DNA from: Treponema sp.
GTDB taxonomy: Bacteria > Spirochaetota > Spirochaetia > Treponematales > Breznakiellaceae
Length of the DNA stretch: 53,963 bases
Assembly (NCBI GenBank): GCA_031280125.1
Contig: JAITHE010000111.1
Location: forward strand, 1-53,963
Reading direction: 5' to 3'
The position numbers and the translations under genes are program-made. This document shows positions 34,397-43,780 of the stretch, in pieces (positions within the stretch are counted from its first letter, which is position 1; every line of letters starts with the position of its first letter). The notes beneath the pieces were generated by a model, which saw only the letters and a program-made list of their open reading frames with translations, did not search any database and was not told the origin of the DNA.

Positions 34397-37075
34397 ATGG
34401 ATAAACGGATACATTTTTTCAGCCAGAAGGACGTCATCCCCAGTAGCGTTGCTCCGGAACTGCTTGGAATCCGGGGACGGCAGGCCAATGAATTTGCAGA
34501 ACTTAAATTCCCCATTCTGCCGGGTTTTATCATTGATTCAGACCTTGCATCGGCCATTGACGCCAAGGCCGTACGCAAGGATGTCCGCACACTGCTGGAT
34601 AAAACCGGTTCCATTGTGGGAAAGGGCTTTGGGGATGAAGAAAATCCCATGCTCCTCAAGGTGGTTATTTCTCCGAACCTGGCGGTGTCTACCTATCCCA
34701 CCCTGCACAACTTTGGTTTGACGAAACCTACCATTAGAGGCTTTGCCAAATGGGTGGGGAAGGATTTTGCCGCCCACGAGGTGCTCTTCCTAATCCGGGG
34801 TATGCTTGCCATTGAAGAACGGATCAAGGAACTGGAAGCCAACGACCGGCTGCGGGAAGATATCGCCGCCCATCTGAAAATGCTGGACCGGGCGCTGGGT
34901 ATCCGGGGTCCCTCCAACGAACTGGGCAAGGACGATGAAAAGCCGGTAAAGATCGACAAGGCGGCGGAATTCTACATGGATTTTTACGCCAAGTATTTTC
35001 CCACAGGCTTTTTTGATGGCGCCGAAGAACAGCTTATGATTACCCTCAGCGAGATTTCCAAAATGTTCCAGATGGACGATCAGAACGATAACGACACGGC
35101 CCTGATGATCGCCCCCATGGTGTACGGAAACTACGGCAAAGATTCCTGTTCCGGCGCCTACTTTAGCCGGAATGTTGTTACCGGGGAAAAGACCCTCCAA
35201 GGCAGCTTTTTCCGGCAAACCTTCAACGAAAGCGATTCTGCCGGTCAGCCCATTGACAAGATCGGACCCGCCTACCTTAAGGAACTTCAGCGTATTGCCT
35301 GGACCCTGGAAGACCGGTTCAGGGAGATCCGGCAGATTCGTTTTACCGTGGAAAACGGAAAACTCTGGCTTATCGAACAGCGTCTGGTGGACCAAAAGTC
35401 CACCCAGGCAGACATCAGGCTGATCCTGGATCTGGCCAAACGGAAGATCATCAGTAATGTGGCGGCGATCAAGTCCATAGAACCCCTGCGGCTCAACGAG
35501 ATCCTGCACCCGGTGATCGATTCTTCCAGCGTCAAGGACTTGAAAAGCTGGAAAGGAGGCATCGCCGGAGCCCCCGGGGCGGCCATCGGAAGGGCCTACT
35601 TTAGTACCGAAGCCCTGCTGGAGGCGCTAAAAACTGCCCAGCAGAAAGGAGCGGACACCCGGTTTATCCTAGTGCTGGAATCCTCCTTTGCCGAAGACGT
35701 TAAGGCTATTGAAGTAAGCGCTGGGGTCCTTACCGCCGAAGGGGGGTATTCGGCCCATGCTTCGGTGGTGGCCCGCCAGTACGGCAAGGTATCCCTGGTG
35801 GCCCTGGAGATGAAGATCAAAGGAAAGACCGCCGTCTTGGGGGATCTGACATTCAAAGAGGGGGACTACATTACCCTCAATGTACCCTTCTATGGCGAAT
35901 CCAACGTTTACCAGGGTACCGCCAAGCTGATTGAACCGGATCCCAAGGAATCAGGGTTGATGGATTTTATCGAGCTTTCCAAGGAATTCATCAAAAACTT
36001 CCATGTCCGCTGCAACGCCGATACGCCCCGGGACGCTGCTCTGGCTTTGAGTTTTGGAGCCGGCGGAGTGGGGCTCTGCCGGACTGAACATATGTTTTTC
36101 CAGGCGGACCGGATCAACGTTTTCCGGGAAATGCTTCTTTCCACGGATCCCAAGGATCGTTCCAAGGCTCTGGCAAAGCTTCAGGTAATGCAGCGGGACG
36201 ATTTTTACGGGATCCTCAAGGTTATGGCCGGCAAGGAAGTTACCATCAGGCTTTTGGATTCGCCCCTTCATGAATTTATGCCCCACAATGACGATGAAGT
36301 GCAGACTCTTATCGATCATATGCAGAAGGTAAAAAAGGTCAAAATTTCCAAGACGGAAATTTTGACCAGCGTGGAGTCCCTCCACGAATTTAACCCCATG
36401 CTGGGCCACCGGGGATGCCGTATTGCCGTTTCCTATCCCGAGATCTACGCTATGCAGGTTAAGGCTATTTTTGAGGCCACCTACAAACTGCGCGCCGAAA
36501 AAATTGACGCCCGGCCTGAAATAATGATCCCCATCATCATGAACGCCTCGGAATTGAAACTGATCGCCTATGGCAAGAAGATCGAAGGTTCAAGCTATAC
36601 CGGCATTGTGGATATTGAAGAAGAGCTGCGGAAGGCCAAGGGCGCTAAGCCTGTAGAGTACCGGATCGGCACGATGATCGAACTGCCCGCCGCCGCCCTG
36701 GGGGCGGGAGAAATAGCCAAGTATGGCCGTTTCTTCAGTTTCGGGACCAACGACCTGACCCAGACGACCCTGGGTATTTCACGGGACGATTTTACCGCCT
36801 TTATGCCGGATTATACCCTTTTTGACCTTATCGTGGGGAATCCCTTTAGCACCCTCGACGCCCGGGTCAAGGAGCTGATTGCCCTGGCGGCGGAGCGGGG
36901 CCGTCTTACGCGGCCGGATCTGGTCTGCGGCCTCTGCGGGGAACACGGGGCCAACCCGGAAAATGTCCGGTTCTGTATGGACGCGGGGCTTAACTATGTA
37001 TCCTGTTCTCCCTATTCGGTGCCCATTGCCCTCCTGGCGGTGGCCCAGGCGGAACTGGAAAGAGCCTCAAGCTGA
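34397..37075 (+). CDS. ppdK: Pyruvate phosphate dikinase-like PEP-utilising enzyme
   Basis: LLGIRGRQANEFAEL, SAGVLTAEGGYSAHASVVARQYGKVSLV (phosphohistidine domain), GVGLCRTEHMFF, MLGHRGCRIAVSYPEIYAMQ, SFGTNDLTQTTLG, CGLCGEHGANPENVRFC. Confidence 0.95.
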   Translation: MDKRIHFFSQKDVIPSSVAPELLGIRGRQANEFAELKFPILPGFIIDSDLASAIDAKAVRKDVRTLLDKTGSIVGKGFGDEENPMLLKVVISPNLAVSTYPTLHNFGLTKPTIRGFAKWVGKDFAAHEVLFLIRGMLAIEERIKELEANDRLREDIAAHLKMLDRALGIRGPSNELGKDDEKPVKIDKAAEFYMDFYAKYFPTGFFDGAEEQLMITLSEISKMFQMDDQNDNDTALMIAPMVYGNYGKDSCSGAYFSRNVVTGEKTLQGSFFRQTFNESDSAGQPIDKIGPAYLKELQRIAWTLEDRFREIRQIRFTVENGKLWLIEQRLVDQKSTQADIRLILDLAKRKIISNVAAIKSIEPLRLNEILHPVIDSSSVKDLKSWKGGIAGAPGAAIGRAYFSTEALLEALKTAQQKGADTRFILVLESSFAEDVKAIEVSAGVLTAEGGYSAHASVVARQYGKVSLVALEMKIKGKTAVLGDLTFKEGDYITLNVPFYGESNVYQGTAKLIEPDPKESGLMDFIELSKEFIKNFHVRCNADTPRDAALALSFGAGGVGLCRTEHMFFQADRINVFREMLLSTDPKDRSKALAKLQVMQRDDFYGILKVMAGKEVTIRLLDSPLHEFMPHNDDEVQTLIDHMQKVKKVKISKTEILTSVESLHEFNPMLGHRGCRIAVSYPEIYAMQVKAIFEATYKLRAEKIDARPEIMIPIIMNASELKLIAYGKKIEGSSYTGIVDIEEELRKAKGAKPVEYRIGTMIELPAAALGAGEIAKYGRFFSFGTNDLTQTTLGISRDDFTAFMPDYTLFDLIVGNPFSTLDARVKELIALAAERGRLTRPDLVCGLCGEHGANPENVRFCMDAGLNYVSCSPYSVPIALLAVAQAELERASS

Positions 37076-37220
37076 CATCATTGGTTCCCCGTCTTTCGGA
37101 CGGGGAACCACTGCCATGGAGAAATGAAGACCCCGCCCTGAAGGGCGGGGGACAGTTCAGCGTCACTGGATCCTTGCTATTATTTGCCGGCCCGTAGGGC
37201 TGATTAAACTTTTCCGGCAC

Positions 37221-37262
37221 GAATAAAAAAGGCTGCCTGGCGCCAGGCAGCCTTTTTTATTC
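37221..37262. terminator. Bidirectional rho-independent terminator
   Basis: 42-bp perfect palindrome GAATAAAAAAGGCTGCCTGGC/GCCAGGCAGCCTTTTTTATTC between convergent ppdK (+) and the 37276 ORF (-). Confidence 0.9.
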
Positions 37263-37275
37263 CCGGGGATCCCGG

Positions 37276-37860
37276 TTAGTCGTACTGCCCTTTGAAATTC
37301 ATCGTTTTTTTAATAACGGCGGAAATTGCCACGGCGCTCTTTTTTGCGTCCGCCATGGGAAGCCCGGCATCGTTGGCAAAGGACTGTTCAAAAAATTTGG
37401 CTAGGGTAGAGTAGAGATCCGGCCGGTTATAAAATACAAAGGATACGTTGAACCCCGCGGGTCTGGAAATGGTAAAAGAAGAAAGGGATTCAATGGGCTC
37501 CTTGGCGTAATAAATGGAAGACTGGTTTTTTGCCACAAGCTTTTCGACTTCCTTGAAACGCAGGGGAATCTGATCCGCCTTTTCCCTAAGGTAGGGCTCG
37601 GTTCCCTTGTGCGGATACGATGCGGGCTCAATGAGGGCATGAAGTTTCCGCCCCTGGGACTGAAAAGTAATTCCCCCTCCGTCGGGATAAATTGCCTTAA
37701 CGCCTGAATAGGAAATAACTTCGTATATAGCGTAACCGGTATTGTTATTGATAAATGAAGAGACGATGTACCCCTGATCTTTTGGCATTTGATCGCTGGC
37801 ATAGGCGTCGAAAAGATTCTTGACCTTAATATTGCTTGGCGCAGCGGGTTTTTTTGCCAT
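37276..37860 (-). CDS. Conserved hypothetical protein
   Basis: Intact 194-aa ORF, MAKKPAAPSNIKVKNLFDAYASDQMPKDQGYIVSSFINNNTGYAIYEV..., normal composition; family not recognised. Confidence 0.75.
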   Translation of the reverse strand: MAKKPAAPSNIKVKNLFDAYASDQMPKDQGYIVSSFINNNTGYAIYEVISYSGVKAIYPDGGGITFQSQGRKLHALIEPASYPHKGTEPYLREKADQIPLRFKEVEKLVAKNQSSIYYAKEPIESLSSFTISRPAGFNVSFVFYNRPDLYSTLAKFFEQSFANDAGLPMADAKKSAVAISAVIKKTMNFKGQYD

Positions 37861-37914
37861 ATTTTTCCCCCTTAAGGTTAATTGATATGTATAGTGTACA
37901 CCATTTTGCGGATT

Positions 37915-39927
37915 TCAGCAAGTGTTTTTCCGGCGTTTGCCAGAGGTTTCCAGGATTCTGCGGTATTCCCTTTCGTAGTGTTCCGCCCCCAGGATGTCTC
38001 CCCGCTTTTTAGAAATCAGGAAGAGCCAGTGGTAGGGCCTGGGATCGTTTTTGTTCCGGGCGGCGGCGTTTAATAGGCAGGTAAAGGCATGTTCCAGATT
38101 ACCCTCCCGGTAGGAAAGGAGGCCCAGCGCGGTGGGAATTTCAGAAGAACCCCTGAGGTAGGCGCCGGCTTTTTCAAGGATTGTTCTGGCATACCGGCTC
38201 CCCCCGGAGCGTTCAATGCAGCCGGCGTATTCCAGCAAAAGCCGGACATCCCTGGGTTTTTCCCGCAGTAACGCCTTGAGGTATACTGCGGCGGACCGGT
38301 AATTTCCCAGTTTTCGGTAGGAATAGGCCAGCACCCGCCTGAGTCCGGGATTGGCCGGGTCCCAGGCCAGGAGGGCTTCCAGTTTTTTTGCCGCCGGCCC
38401 GTATTCGCAGATCCTTACCAGAAAAAGAGCTTCGTCCCGGCGGATTGACCGGTTATCGGGCCACTGCTCCAGGTATTCCCTGTAGGCGGCGGCAAGTTTT
38501 TCCGCTGCGGGACCGGCGCTGCGGAGGGTTTCTTCTCCGCCGGCCTCGTCAAAGATGATTTCCCGGGCGGCGATAAGCCCCAGCCGGGCTTCTTCATGTT
38601 CCGGCTGCAGGAGGAGGATCTTGGAAAACCAGTTTTCCGCCTCTTGTAAAAGTCCGGTTTTCAGGTAGGTTTTTCCCAGGGCGTACATCAACTCAGGATC
38701 GGGTCCCAGGGTGTGGATAGCCTTTTGGAGCAGGGTGATCACCCGCAGGGTATTCTTTGAACGTTCCGAGTCGCAGAGTACGGAGAACCGGGAAAGGATA
38801 TTCTCCTCTCCCCCGATCCTTCCGGCGGTATGGAGGGCCTTTTTAAGGATTTTCAGGTTCCGCCCCTCCCATGAGGTAAATATCAGGGCATACCAGAGAT
38901 GGAGGCTTCCCCCTTCATATTCCAGGGCCCGCAAAAGGTGGTTTTCCGCCGCGGGATAGTTCTTTAGATTCCGCTGGGCCTCTGCGTACATGGCGTGGAT
39001 TACCGGATCTCCTCCCCGTTTTTTAAGCCAGTCCCGGCAGGCTTCGGCGGCCCGGCGCCACTGGCCTTCCTCCAGAAGGGCGTTGATCATAAAGTGATCC
39101 ACCAGAGAACTGTTCCAGGGCAGATCCGGCAGATTCGTTCCCCAGGATCTGATGGTGGAAATATCCCCGATGGCCTCTGTTTTTCTGTTCAGTTCCATAT
39201 AGATAGAAGCCCGGTACCAGCGGATCATGGGATCCTCCGGGGAAAAAGCCAGGGCCTGACTATAGTGTTCCGCCGCCTCTTCCAGAAGTCCCAGCTCCCG
39301 GGAAGCCCGGCCCAGTTCCAGCCGGAGAAGGGGGCCGTCTTTGCCGTTTTCCAGTACAAAACGAAGCATCCCCAGTCCCAGGGAATAGTTTTCTTCCCGG
39401 CAGACCCGGACGGCCCGGACAAAAAGGGCGTTGAGGTAGGCCCGGTAGATCCGGTGGTTTGCGGGAGCGGCTTCCACAGCCCGCTGGAGGGTTTCCAGGG
39501 CTTCCCGTGAACGGCGGGCCTTAAGCAGGGCCGTTCCCAAAAGGGCGATGATCTCGCCGTTTGCGCTGTCCCTGTCTACCGCCTTTTCCAGATACTGTAC
39601 CGCCCGGGGATAAAAACCCAGAACCAGGCATGTCCGGCCGGCAAAAAAATAGCCCTGCGGTGAAAGGGGATCCAGGGTTATGTAGTCGTTAAAGGCCGCC
39701 AGCGCCCGGGAATGATCTTTTAAGGCATGGAGGGCCCTTCCGAGGTAAAGGAAGGACTCGGCGGGACCCTCGTATCCGGAGATGATTCCTTCCAGAATGG
39801 ACACGGCGGTCCGGTAGTCCCTGTTGTTTCCGGCTGCTATGGCTTCCCTGAGCCGGCGTGTTCCCTCCTGGACGCTCCGTTTAAGGGCCGCCTGCCGGTA
39901 AAAACCGGTCCGGGAGCCGCTCCGCAT
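37915..39927 (-). CDS. Tetratricopeptide repeat protein
   Basis: Repeated TPR signatures, e.g. SFLYLGRALHALKDHSRALAAFNDYITLDPLSPQGYFFAGRTCLVLGFYPRAVQYLEKAV. Confidence 0.88.
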   Translation of the reverse strand: MRSGSRTGFYRQAALKRSVQEGTRRLREAIAAGNNRDYRTAVSILEGIISGYEGPAESFLYLGRALHALKDHSRALAAFNDYITLDPLSPQGYFFAGRTCLVLGFYPRAVQYLEKAVDRDSANGEIIALLGTALLKARRSREALETLQRAVEAAPANHRIYRAYLNALFVRAVRVCREENYSLGLGMLRFVLENGKDGPLLRLELGRASRELGLLEEAAEHYSQALAFSPEDPMIRWYRASIYMELNRKTEAIGDISTIRSWGTNLPDLPWNSSLVDHFMINALLEEGQWRRAAEACRDWLKKRGGDPVIHAMYAEAQRNLKNYPAAENHLLRALEYEGGSLHLWYALIFTSWEGRNLKILKKALHTAGRIGGEENILSRFSVLCDSERSKNTLRVITLLQKAIHTLGPDPELMYALGKTYLKTGLLQEAENWFSKILLLQPEHEEARLGLIAAREIIFDEAGGEETLRSAGPAAEKLAAAYREYLEQWPDNRSIRRDEALFLVRICEYGPAAKKLEALLAWDPANPGLRRVLAYSYRKLGNYRSAAVYLKALLREKPRDVRLLLEYAGCIERSGGSRYARTILEKAGAYLRGSSEIPTALGLLSYREGNLEHAFTCLLNAAARNKNDPRPYHWLFLISKKRGDILGAEHYEREYRRILETSGKRRKNTC

Positions 39928-39934
39928 GGCCGCC

Positions 39935-40930
39935 TTACTGCGCCCTGGAAAGGGTTACGGCGCAGGTTATCACAATGTCTTCCACCGACGCTCCCCGGGA
40001 AAGATCGCTTACCGGTTTGGCAAAACCCTGCAGAAAAGGCCCGAAAGCACCAGCTCCGCCCAGACGCTGAACAAGTTTGTACCCTATATTCCCCGATCCC
40101 AGATCGGGGAATACCAGGGTATTGACCCTGCCCCTGACGGGACTTCCCGGCGCTTTTTTATCGGTTACCGTGGGAACCAGGGCGGCGTCCGCCTGAAGTT
40201 CTCCGTCGAAAATAAAACCGGGATTTTTTGCCCTGAGGATCTCCACCGCATTCTGGACTTTTGTAACATAATCGTGTTTGGCCGATCCCTTGGTGGAAAA
40301 GGACATCAGGGCCACCACCGGTTCGGCGCCAAGGAATTCCCTGCAGCTCTGGGCTGCGCTTTCCGCGATATCCGCGAGCTGTTCCGCCGTAGGGTCGGGA
40401 ACCACGGCGCAGTCCGAAAAAATAAGGGTCCCGTCCTTTCCCCAGGAAGAATCCATTCCGCTCATGACAAAACAGGAAGAGGCTGTTTTTAGGCCCTTAT
40501 AGGTACCGATGATGGTTAATCCGGCCCGCAGGACATCACCGGTGGTATTTTCTGCCCCCGCCACCATGGCGTCGGCGTCTCCCCTGTGGACCATCATGGC
40601 TCCGAATCGCAGGGGGTCGGCCATATCGGTCTTTGCCTGATCCGGGGTTACCCCTTTGTGTTTACGAAGTTCGTAAAATTCCTGAGCATAAGGGGCCAGA
40701 TGGGAGGAAGTATGGGGATCAACCAGATTGACCCCACCCAGGCTGACCCGTTCCTGTTCCGCCGTTTCCTCGATGGTGGATACCCTGCCCAAAAGGGTTA
40801 CCGAAGAGGCCAGTCCTTCGTCTGTCAGGATTCTGGCGGCCTTGATGGTCCGCCGCTCCGTTCCCTCGGGAAGAACCAGACGCTTTTGCAGGGATTTAGC
40901 TTTGGCCCGCATTTCTTGTACAAAATCCAT
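39935..40930 (-). CDS. pta: Phosphate acetyltransferase
   Basis: RLVLPEGTERRTIKAARIL, DPLRFGAMMVHRGDADAMVAGAENTTGDVLRAGL, SFSTKGSAKHDYVTKVQNA, VFPDLGSGNIGYKLVQRLGGAGAFGPFLQGFAKPVSDLSRG. Confidence 0.96.
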   Translation of the reverse strand: MDFVQEMRAKAKSLQKRLVLPEGTERRTIKAARILTDEGLASSVTLLGRVSTIEETAEQERVSLGGVNLVDPHTSSHLAPYAQEFYELRKHKGVTPDQAKTDMADPLRFGAMMVHRGDADAMVAGAENTTGDVLRAGLTIIGTYKGLKTASSCFVMSGMDSSWGKDGTLIFSDCAVVPDPTAEQLADIAESAAQSCREFLGAEPVVALMSFSTKGSAKHDYVTKVQNAVEILRAKNPGFIFDGELQADAALVPTVTDKKAPGSPVRGRVNTLVFPDLGSGNIGYKLVQRLGGAGAFGPFLQGFAKPVSDLSRGASVEDIVITCAVTLSRAQ

Positions 40931-40978
40931 ATACAGCTCCCTTTAACGGTTAATTTTTACCTGCATCATACCCCTTAA

Positions 40979-41007
40979 TTGACGAATAGTGAATAGTCCG
41001 GTACATT
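40979..41007 (+). promoter_or_regulatory. Candidate promoter placing +1 at or next to the bactofilin ATG
   Basis: TTGACG (40979-40984), 17-nt spacer, TACATT (41002-41007); ATG at 41014 with no clear SD. Confidence 0.45.
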
Positions 41008-41013
41008 GAAGCC

Positions 41014-41379
41014 ATGACGGATGTACACAACGATGCCCTGGAATTTGAGGATTTCGATACCGTTTTATCCCCGGATATTGAATTTTCCGGCATCCTGCGT
41101 TTTGAAAAACCCTTTTTAATCAAGGGCAGGGTAACGGGCGAAATAAACTCCACCGGCCTCTTGATGATAGATGAAGAGGCGGTGGTGGAGGCCAATATCA
41201 GGGCGTCCAGGGTGATCATCCTGGGTACAGTCAAGGGCAACGTATCGGCAGAAGAAAGAATAGAAGTGGCCCTTACGGGAAAGCTTACGGGTAACGTAAG
41301 CGCTCCGGAAATTAACATGGAAACGGGCTGTTATTTTACGGGGCGCTGTACCATGACGGAAAAGAAATCCGCCGAATGA
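41014..41379 (+). CDS. Bactofilin (polymer-forming cytoskeletal family)
   Basis: IEFSGILRFEKPFLIKGRVTGEINSTGLLMIDEEAVVEANIRASRVIILGTVKGNVSAEERIEVALTGKLTGNVSAPEINMETGCYFTGRCTM; beta-helical repeat pattern. Confidence 0.93.
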   Translation: MTDVHNDALEFEDFDTVLSPDIEFSGILRFEKPFLIKGRVTGEINSTGLLMIDEEAVVEANIRASRVIILGTVKGNVSAEERIEVALTGKLTGNVSAPEINMETGCYFTGRCTMTEKKSAE

Positions 41380-42029
41380 CCTTTCGGTTCCGGTTTTTTC
41401 CGGTTTTTTTGTTTCTTTGCTTTTTTGCCGCCGGATCCCGGCAGGCGGCGGCCCAAATGCGGACGGAGGCTCTTCAAAACTACCGGAACGGTAATTTTGA
41501 AGAGGCGGTACGGATCTGCAAGGCGGACCTTGCCTCCAATCCTGGTAATCTGGAATCCCATATTATCCTTTGCTGGAGCCTGATCGGCCTGGGCCGCTAT
41601 GAGGAAAGCCGCGCCTACGCCCTGGCGGGACGGAATATCAGCCGCTACGATCCCCGGATCATCGAAGTGTTGGGAGAGGCGTACTATTTTCAGGGGAAAA
41701 ATGCCGAAGCCCTCCAGTATTTTCAGGAATATGTAAACCTTGCTCCCCAGGGCGACAGGATCAAAACGGTGTATTACTATATGGGGGAAATTTTTATCCG
41801 CCAGGGCCGGTACCGCCGGGCGGATATTGCCCTTTCCACCGCCGTGTATTACATGCCCCGGAACGCCGGGTGGTGGTCCCGTCTGGCCTACGCCCGGGAA
41901 AACGCCGGGGAAATCCGCGGGGCCTTCACGGCCTATGAAAGAGCCCTGAGCCTCGATTCCCGGATGGCTGACGCCCTTCGCGGAATGGAGCGGGTCAGAA
42001 CAAACCTGGCCGGCGGCAATAGACAGTGA
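41376..42029 (+). CDS. TPR-repeat protein with signal peptide
   Basis: Signal-like FRFFPVFLFLCFFAAGSRQAAA; TPR units (NYRNGNFEEAVRICKADLASNPGNLESHIILCWSLIGLGRYEES). Confidence 0.85.
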   Translation: MTFRFRFFPVFLFLCFFAAGSRQAAAQMRTEALQNYRNGNFEEAVRICKADLASNPGNLESHIILCWSLIGLGRYEESRAYALAGRNISRYDPRIIEVLGEAYYFQGKNAEALQYFQEYVNLAPQGDRIKTVYYYMGEIFIRQGRYRRADIALSTAVYYMPRNAGWWSRLAYARENAGEIRGAFTAYERALSLDSRMADALRGMERVRTNLAGGNRQ

Positions 42030-43462
42030 ATCCCCGGAGGGGTTTTCCGGTTTCTTTTTATACCCTGGGGTGTAAGCTGAACCAGCTTGAGACCGAGGCC
42101 CTGGCCGGCGCCTTCAGGGAAGCAGGTTTTCCGGTTCTGCCCTGGGATGATTCTGAAAGATCCGCCCTGTTCATCGTTAATACCTGTACCGTTACTTCCA
42201 TGGCTGAACAAAAGGCCCGGCGGATTATCAGGTCCTTTCTCCGCGCTGCCCGCGTTGTGCTGGTTACCGGCTGCTATGCGGAACTTGGCGGGGATGAGCT
42301 GGCTGCCCTGGGCGGAGAGCTTTTTGTTGTTCCCGGCAGAGCCAAAGACGCCCTGCTGGACCTTCCTTCTTTCCTAGCCCGGTCTTCCGGTTCAGGCGAT
42401 CCCCGGGGAGTTTCCGGCCTGTTACGGGTGTGGCTGGAAGAACGGCGCCTTTTATCCTTTTCTCTTTCCCTTCCCGGTGCCGCAACATCTTCCCTGCCGG
42501 GACCCCTTCCCCAGGGGCATCCCTTCCGGTTCGCTCCACGGATGTTCACCTTCCATTCCCGGGCTTTTGTAAAGATTCAGGACGGCTGCGACAGGGCTTG
42601 TGCTTATTGCAGGGTTCCCCTGGCCAGGGGGAAAAGCGTCTCCCTGGCCGCCGCCGAAGTCCTTGCCCGGATTAAAGCCCTGGAAAAACAGGGCGCGGCG
42701 GAAGCGGTCTTGACCGGGGTAAATATCTCCCAATACCGGGACCCGGCGGATCCGCACCGGGACTTGCCAGGGCTGCTCCGGATACTGCTGGATAGTACCG
42801 GATCCATCGCCCTTCGACTTTCTTCAATCGATCCGGGGCCGGAACTTTTTGAAAATTCACCAGGGGATTTCTTGGAGGTCCTTTCCCACCGAAGGATACG
42901 GAATCATTTTCATCTATCCGTTCAGTCCGGTTCGGACCGGATTCTTTCGGCCATGGGACGTTCCTACCTGGCCCGGGATATTCTGAAAGCGGCGGAAAAA
43001 CTTCGGTCTCTCAGGGAGGATCCTTTTTTGGCCTGCGATATTATCGCCGGGTTTCCTGGAGAAAGCGCCGGGGATTTTGATAAAACCGCCGCCCTTTGCG
43101 GAACCATCGGTTTTGCCTGGATCCACGGCTTTCCCTATTCCAGACGGCCCGGTACAAGGGCGGCGGCAATGGGGGAAGAACCCGGACGGAGGATCGCCGG
43201 AGAACGGGTAAGGATCCTGGAGGACATGGCCCGGCGGGGAAGAAGGGCCTATGCGGGACGTTGGCTGGGAAAAACCCTGGATGCGGTGGCGGAAACCGGC
43301 GGCGGGGGTCCTTTCTTTTCAGCCCTGGGCGCCAACTACTTACGGATCCGTGTTTTGTCCGGCGGCAAGAGGCCCAAGCCCGGCGCCGGTTTCCGCTGCA
43401 GGGTTACCGGGGAAGAAAGCGCCCAGGGTTTTGATCTTCGCGGGGAATTGTGCGTTGAATGA
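42026..43462 (+). CDS. mtaB: tRNA (N6-L-threonylcarbamoyladenosine(37)-C2)-methylthiotransferase MtaB
   Basis: SFYTLGCKLNQLETEALAGAFREAGF, radical SAM CDRACAYCRVPLARGKSVS, TGVNISQYRDP, FHLSVQSGSDRILSAMGRSY, IAGFPGES. Confidence 0.92.
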   Translation: MNPRRGFPVSFYTLGCKLNQLETEALAGAFREAGFPVLPWDDSERSALFIVNTCTVTSMAEQKARRIIRSFLRAARVVLVTGCYAELGGDELAALGGELFVVPGRAKDALLDLPSFLARSSGSGDPRGVSGLLRVWLEERRLLSFSLSLPGAATSSLPGPLPQGHPFRFAPRMFTFHSRAFVKIQDGCDRACAYCRVPLARGKSVSLAAAEVLARIKALEKQGAAEAVLTGVNISQYRDPADPHRDLPGLLRILLDSTGSIALRLSSIDPGPELFENSPGDFLEVLSHRRIRNHFHLSVQSGSDRILSAMGRSYLARDILKAAEKLRSLREDPFLACDIIAGFPGESAGDFDKTAALCGTIGFAWIHGFPYSRRPGTRAAAMGEEPGRRIAGERVRILEDMARRGRRAYAGRWLGKTLDAVAETGGGGPFFSALGANYLRIRVLSGGKRPKPGAGFRCRVTGEESAQGFDLRGELCVE

Positions 43463-43639
43463 TTCTCAACTTACCGGGAGACGGGCAAGATCTTTCCTGG
43501 CCGCCGGGGGCCGGAAGGCTGTTTCCATAGGGGGTTGACCTCCGCAGGGCTGCCATGGGATTATTATTTGATTTCCGCCATTGTGTGCGCTGGCGCGGCC
43601 AATGGAAAGGGACATACAATGTTCCGGTATGGAGATACC

Positions 43640-43712
43640 GGGCCGCTAGCTCAGTAGGTAGAGCAACGCCCTTTTAAGGCGTGGGTCACACGTTCGAATC
43701 GTGTGCGGCTCA
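43640..43712 (+). tRNA. tRNA-Lys (anticodon TTT)
   Basis: Acceptor GGGCCGC/GCGGCTC, D-loop AGCTCAGTAGGTAGAGC, anticodon loop CTTTTAA, T-arm CACACGTTCGAATCGTGTG. CCA is not encoded. Confidence 0.96.
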
Positions 43713-43780
43713 ATCACGGTGGACAAAACTCCGCTTTTGCGGAAAGCTGTTCCGCAAAAATAATAAACTTGTAAGGAGTT

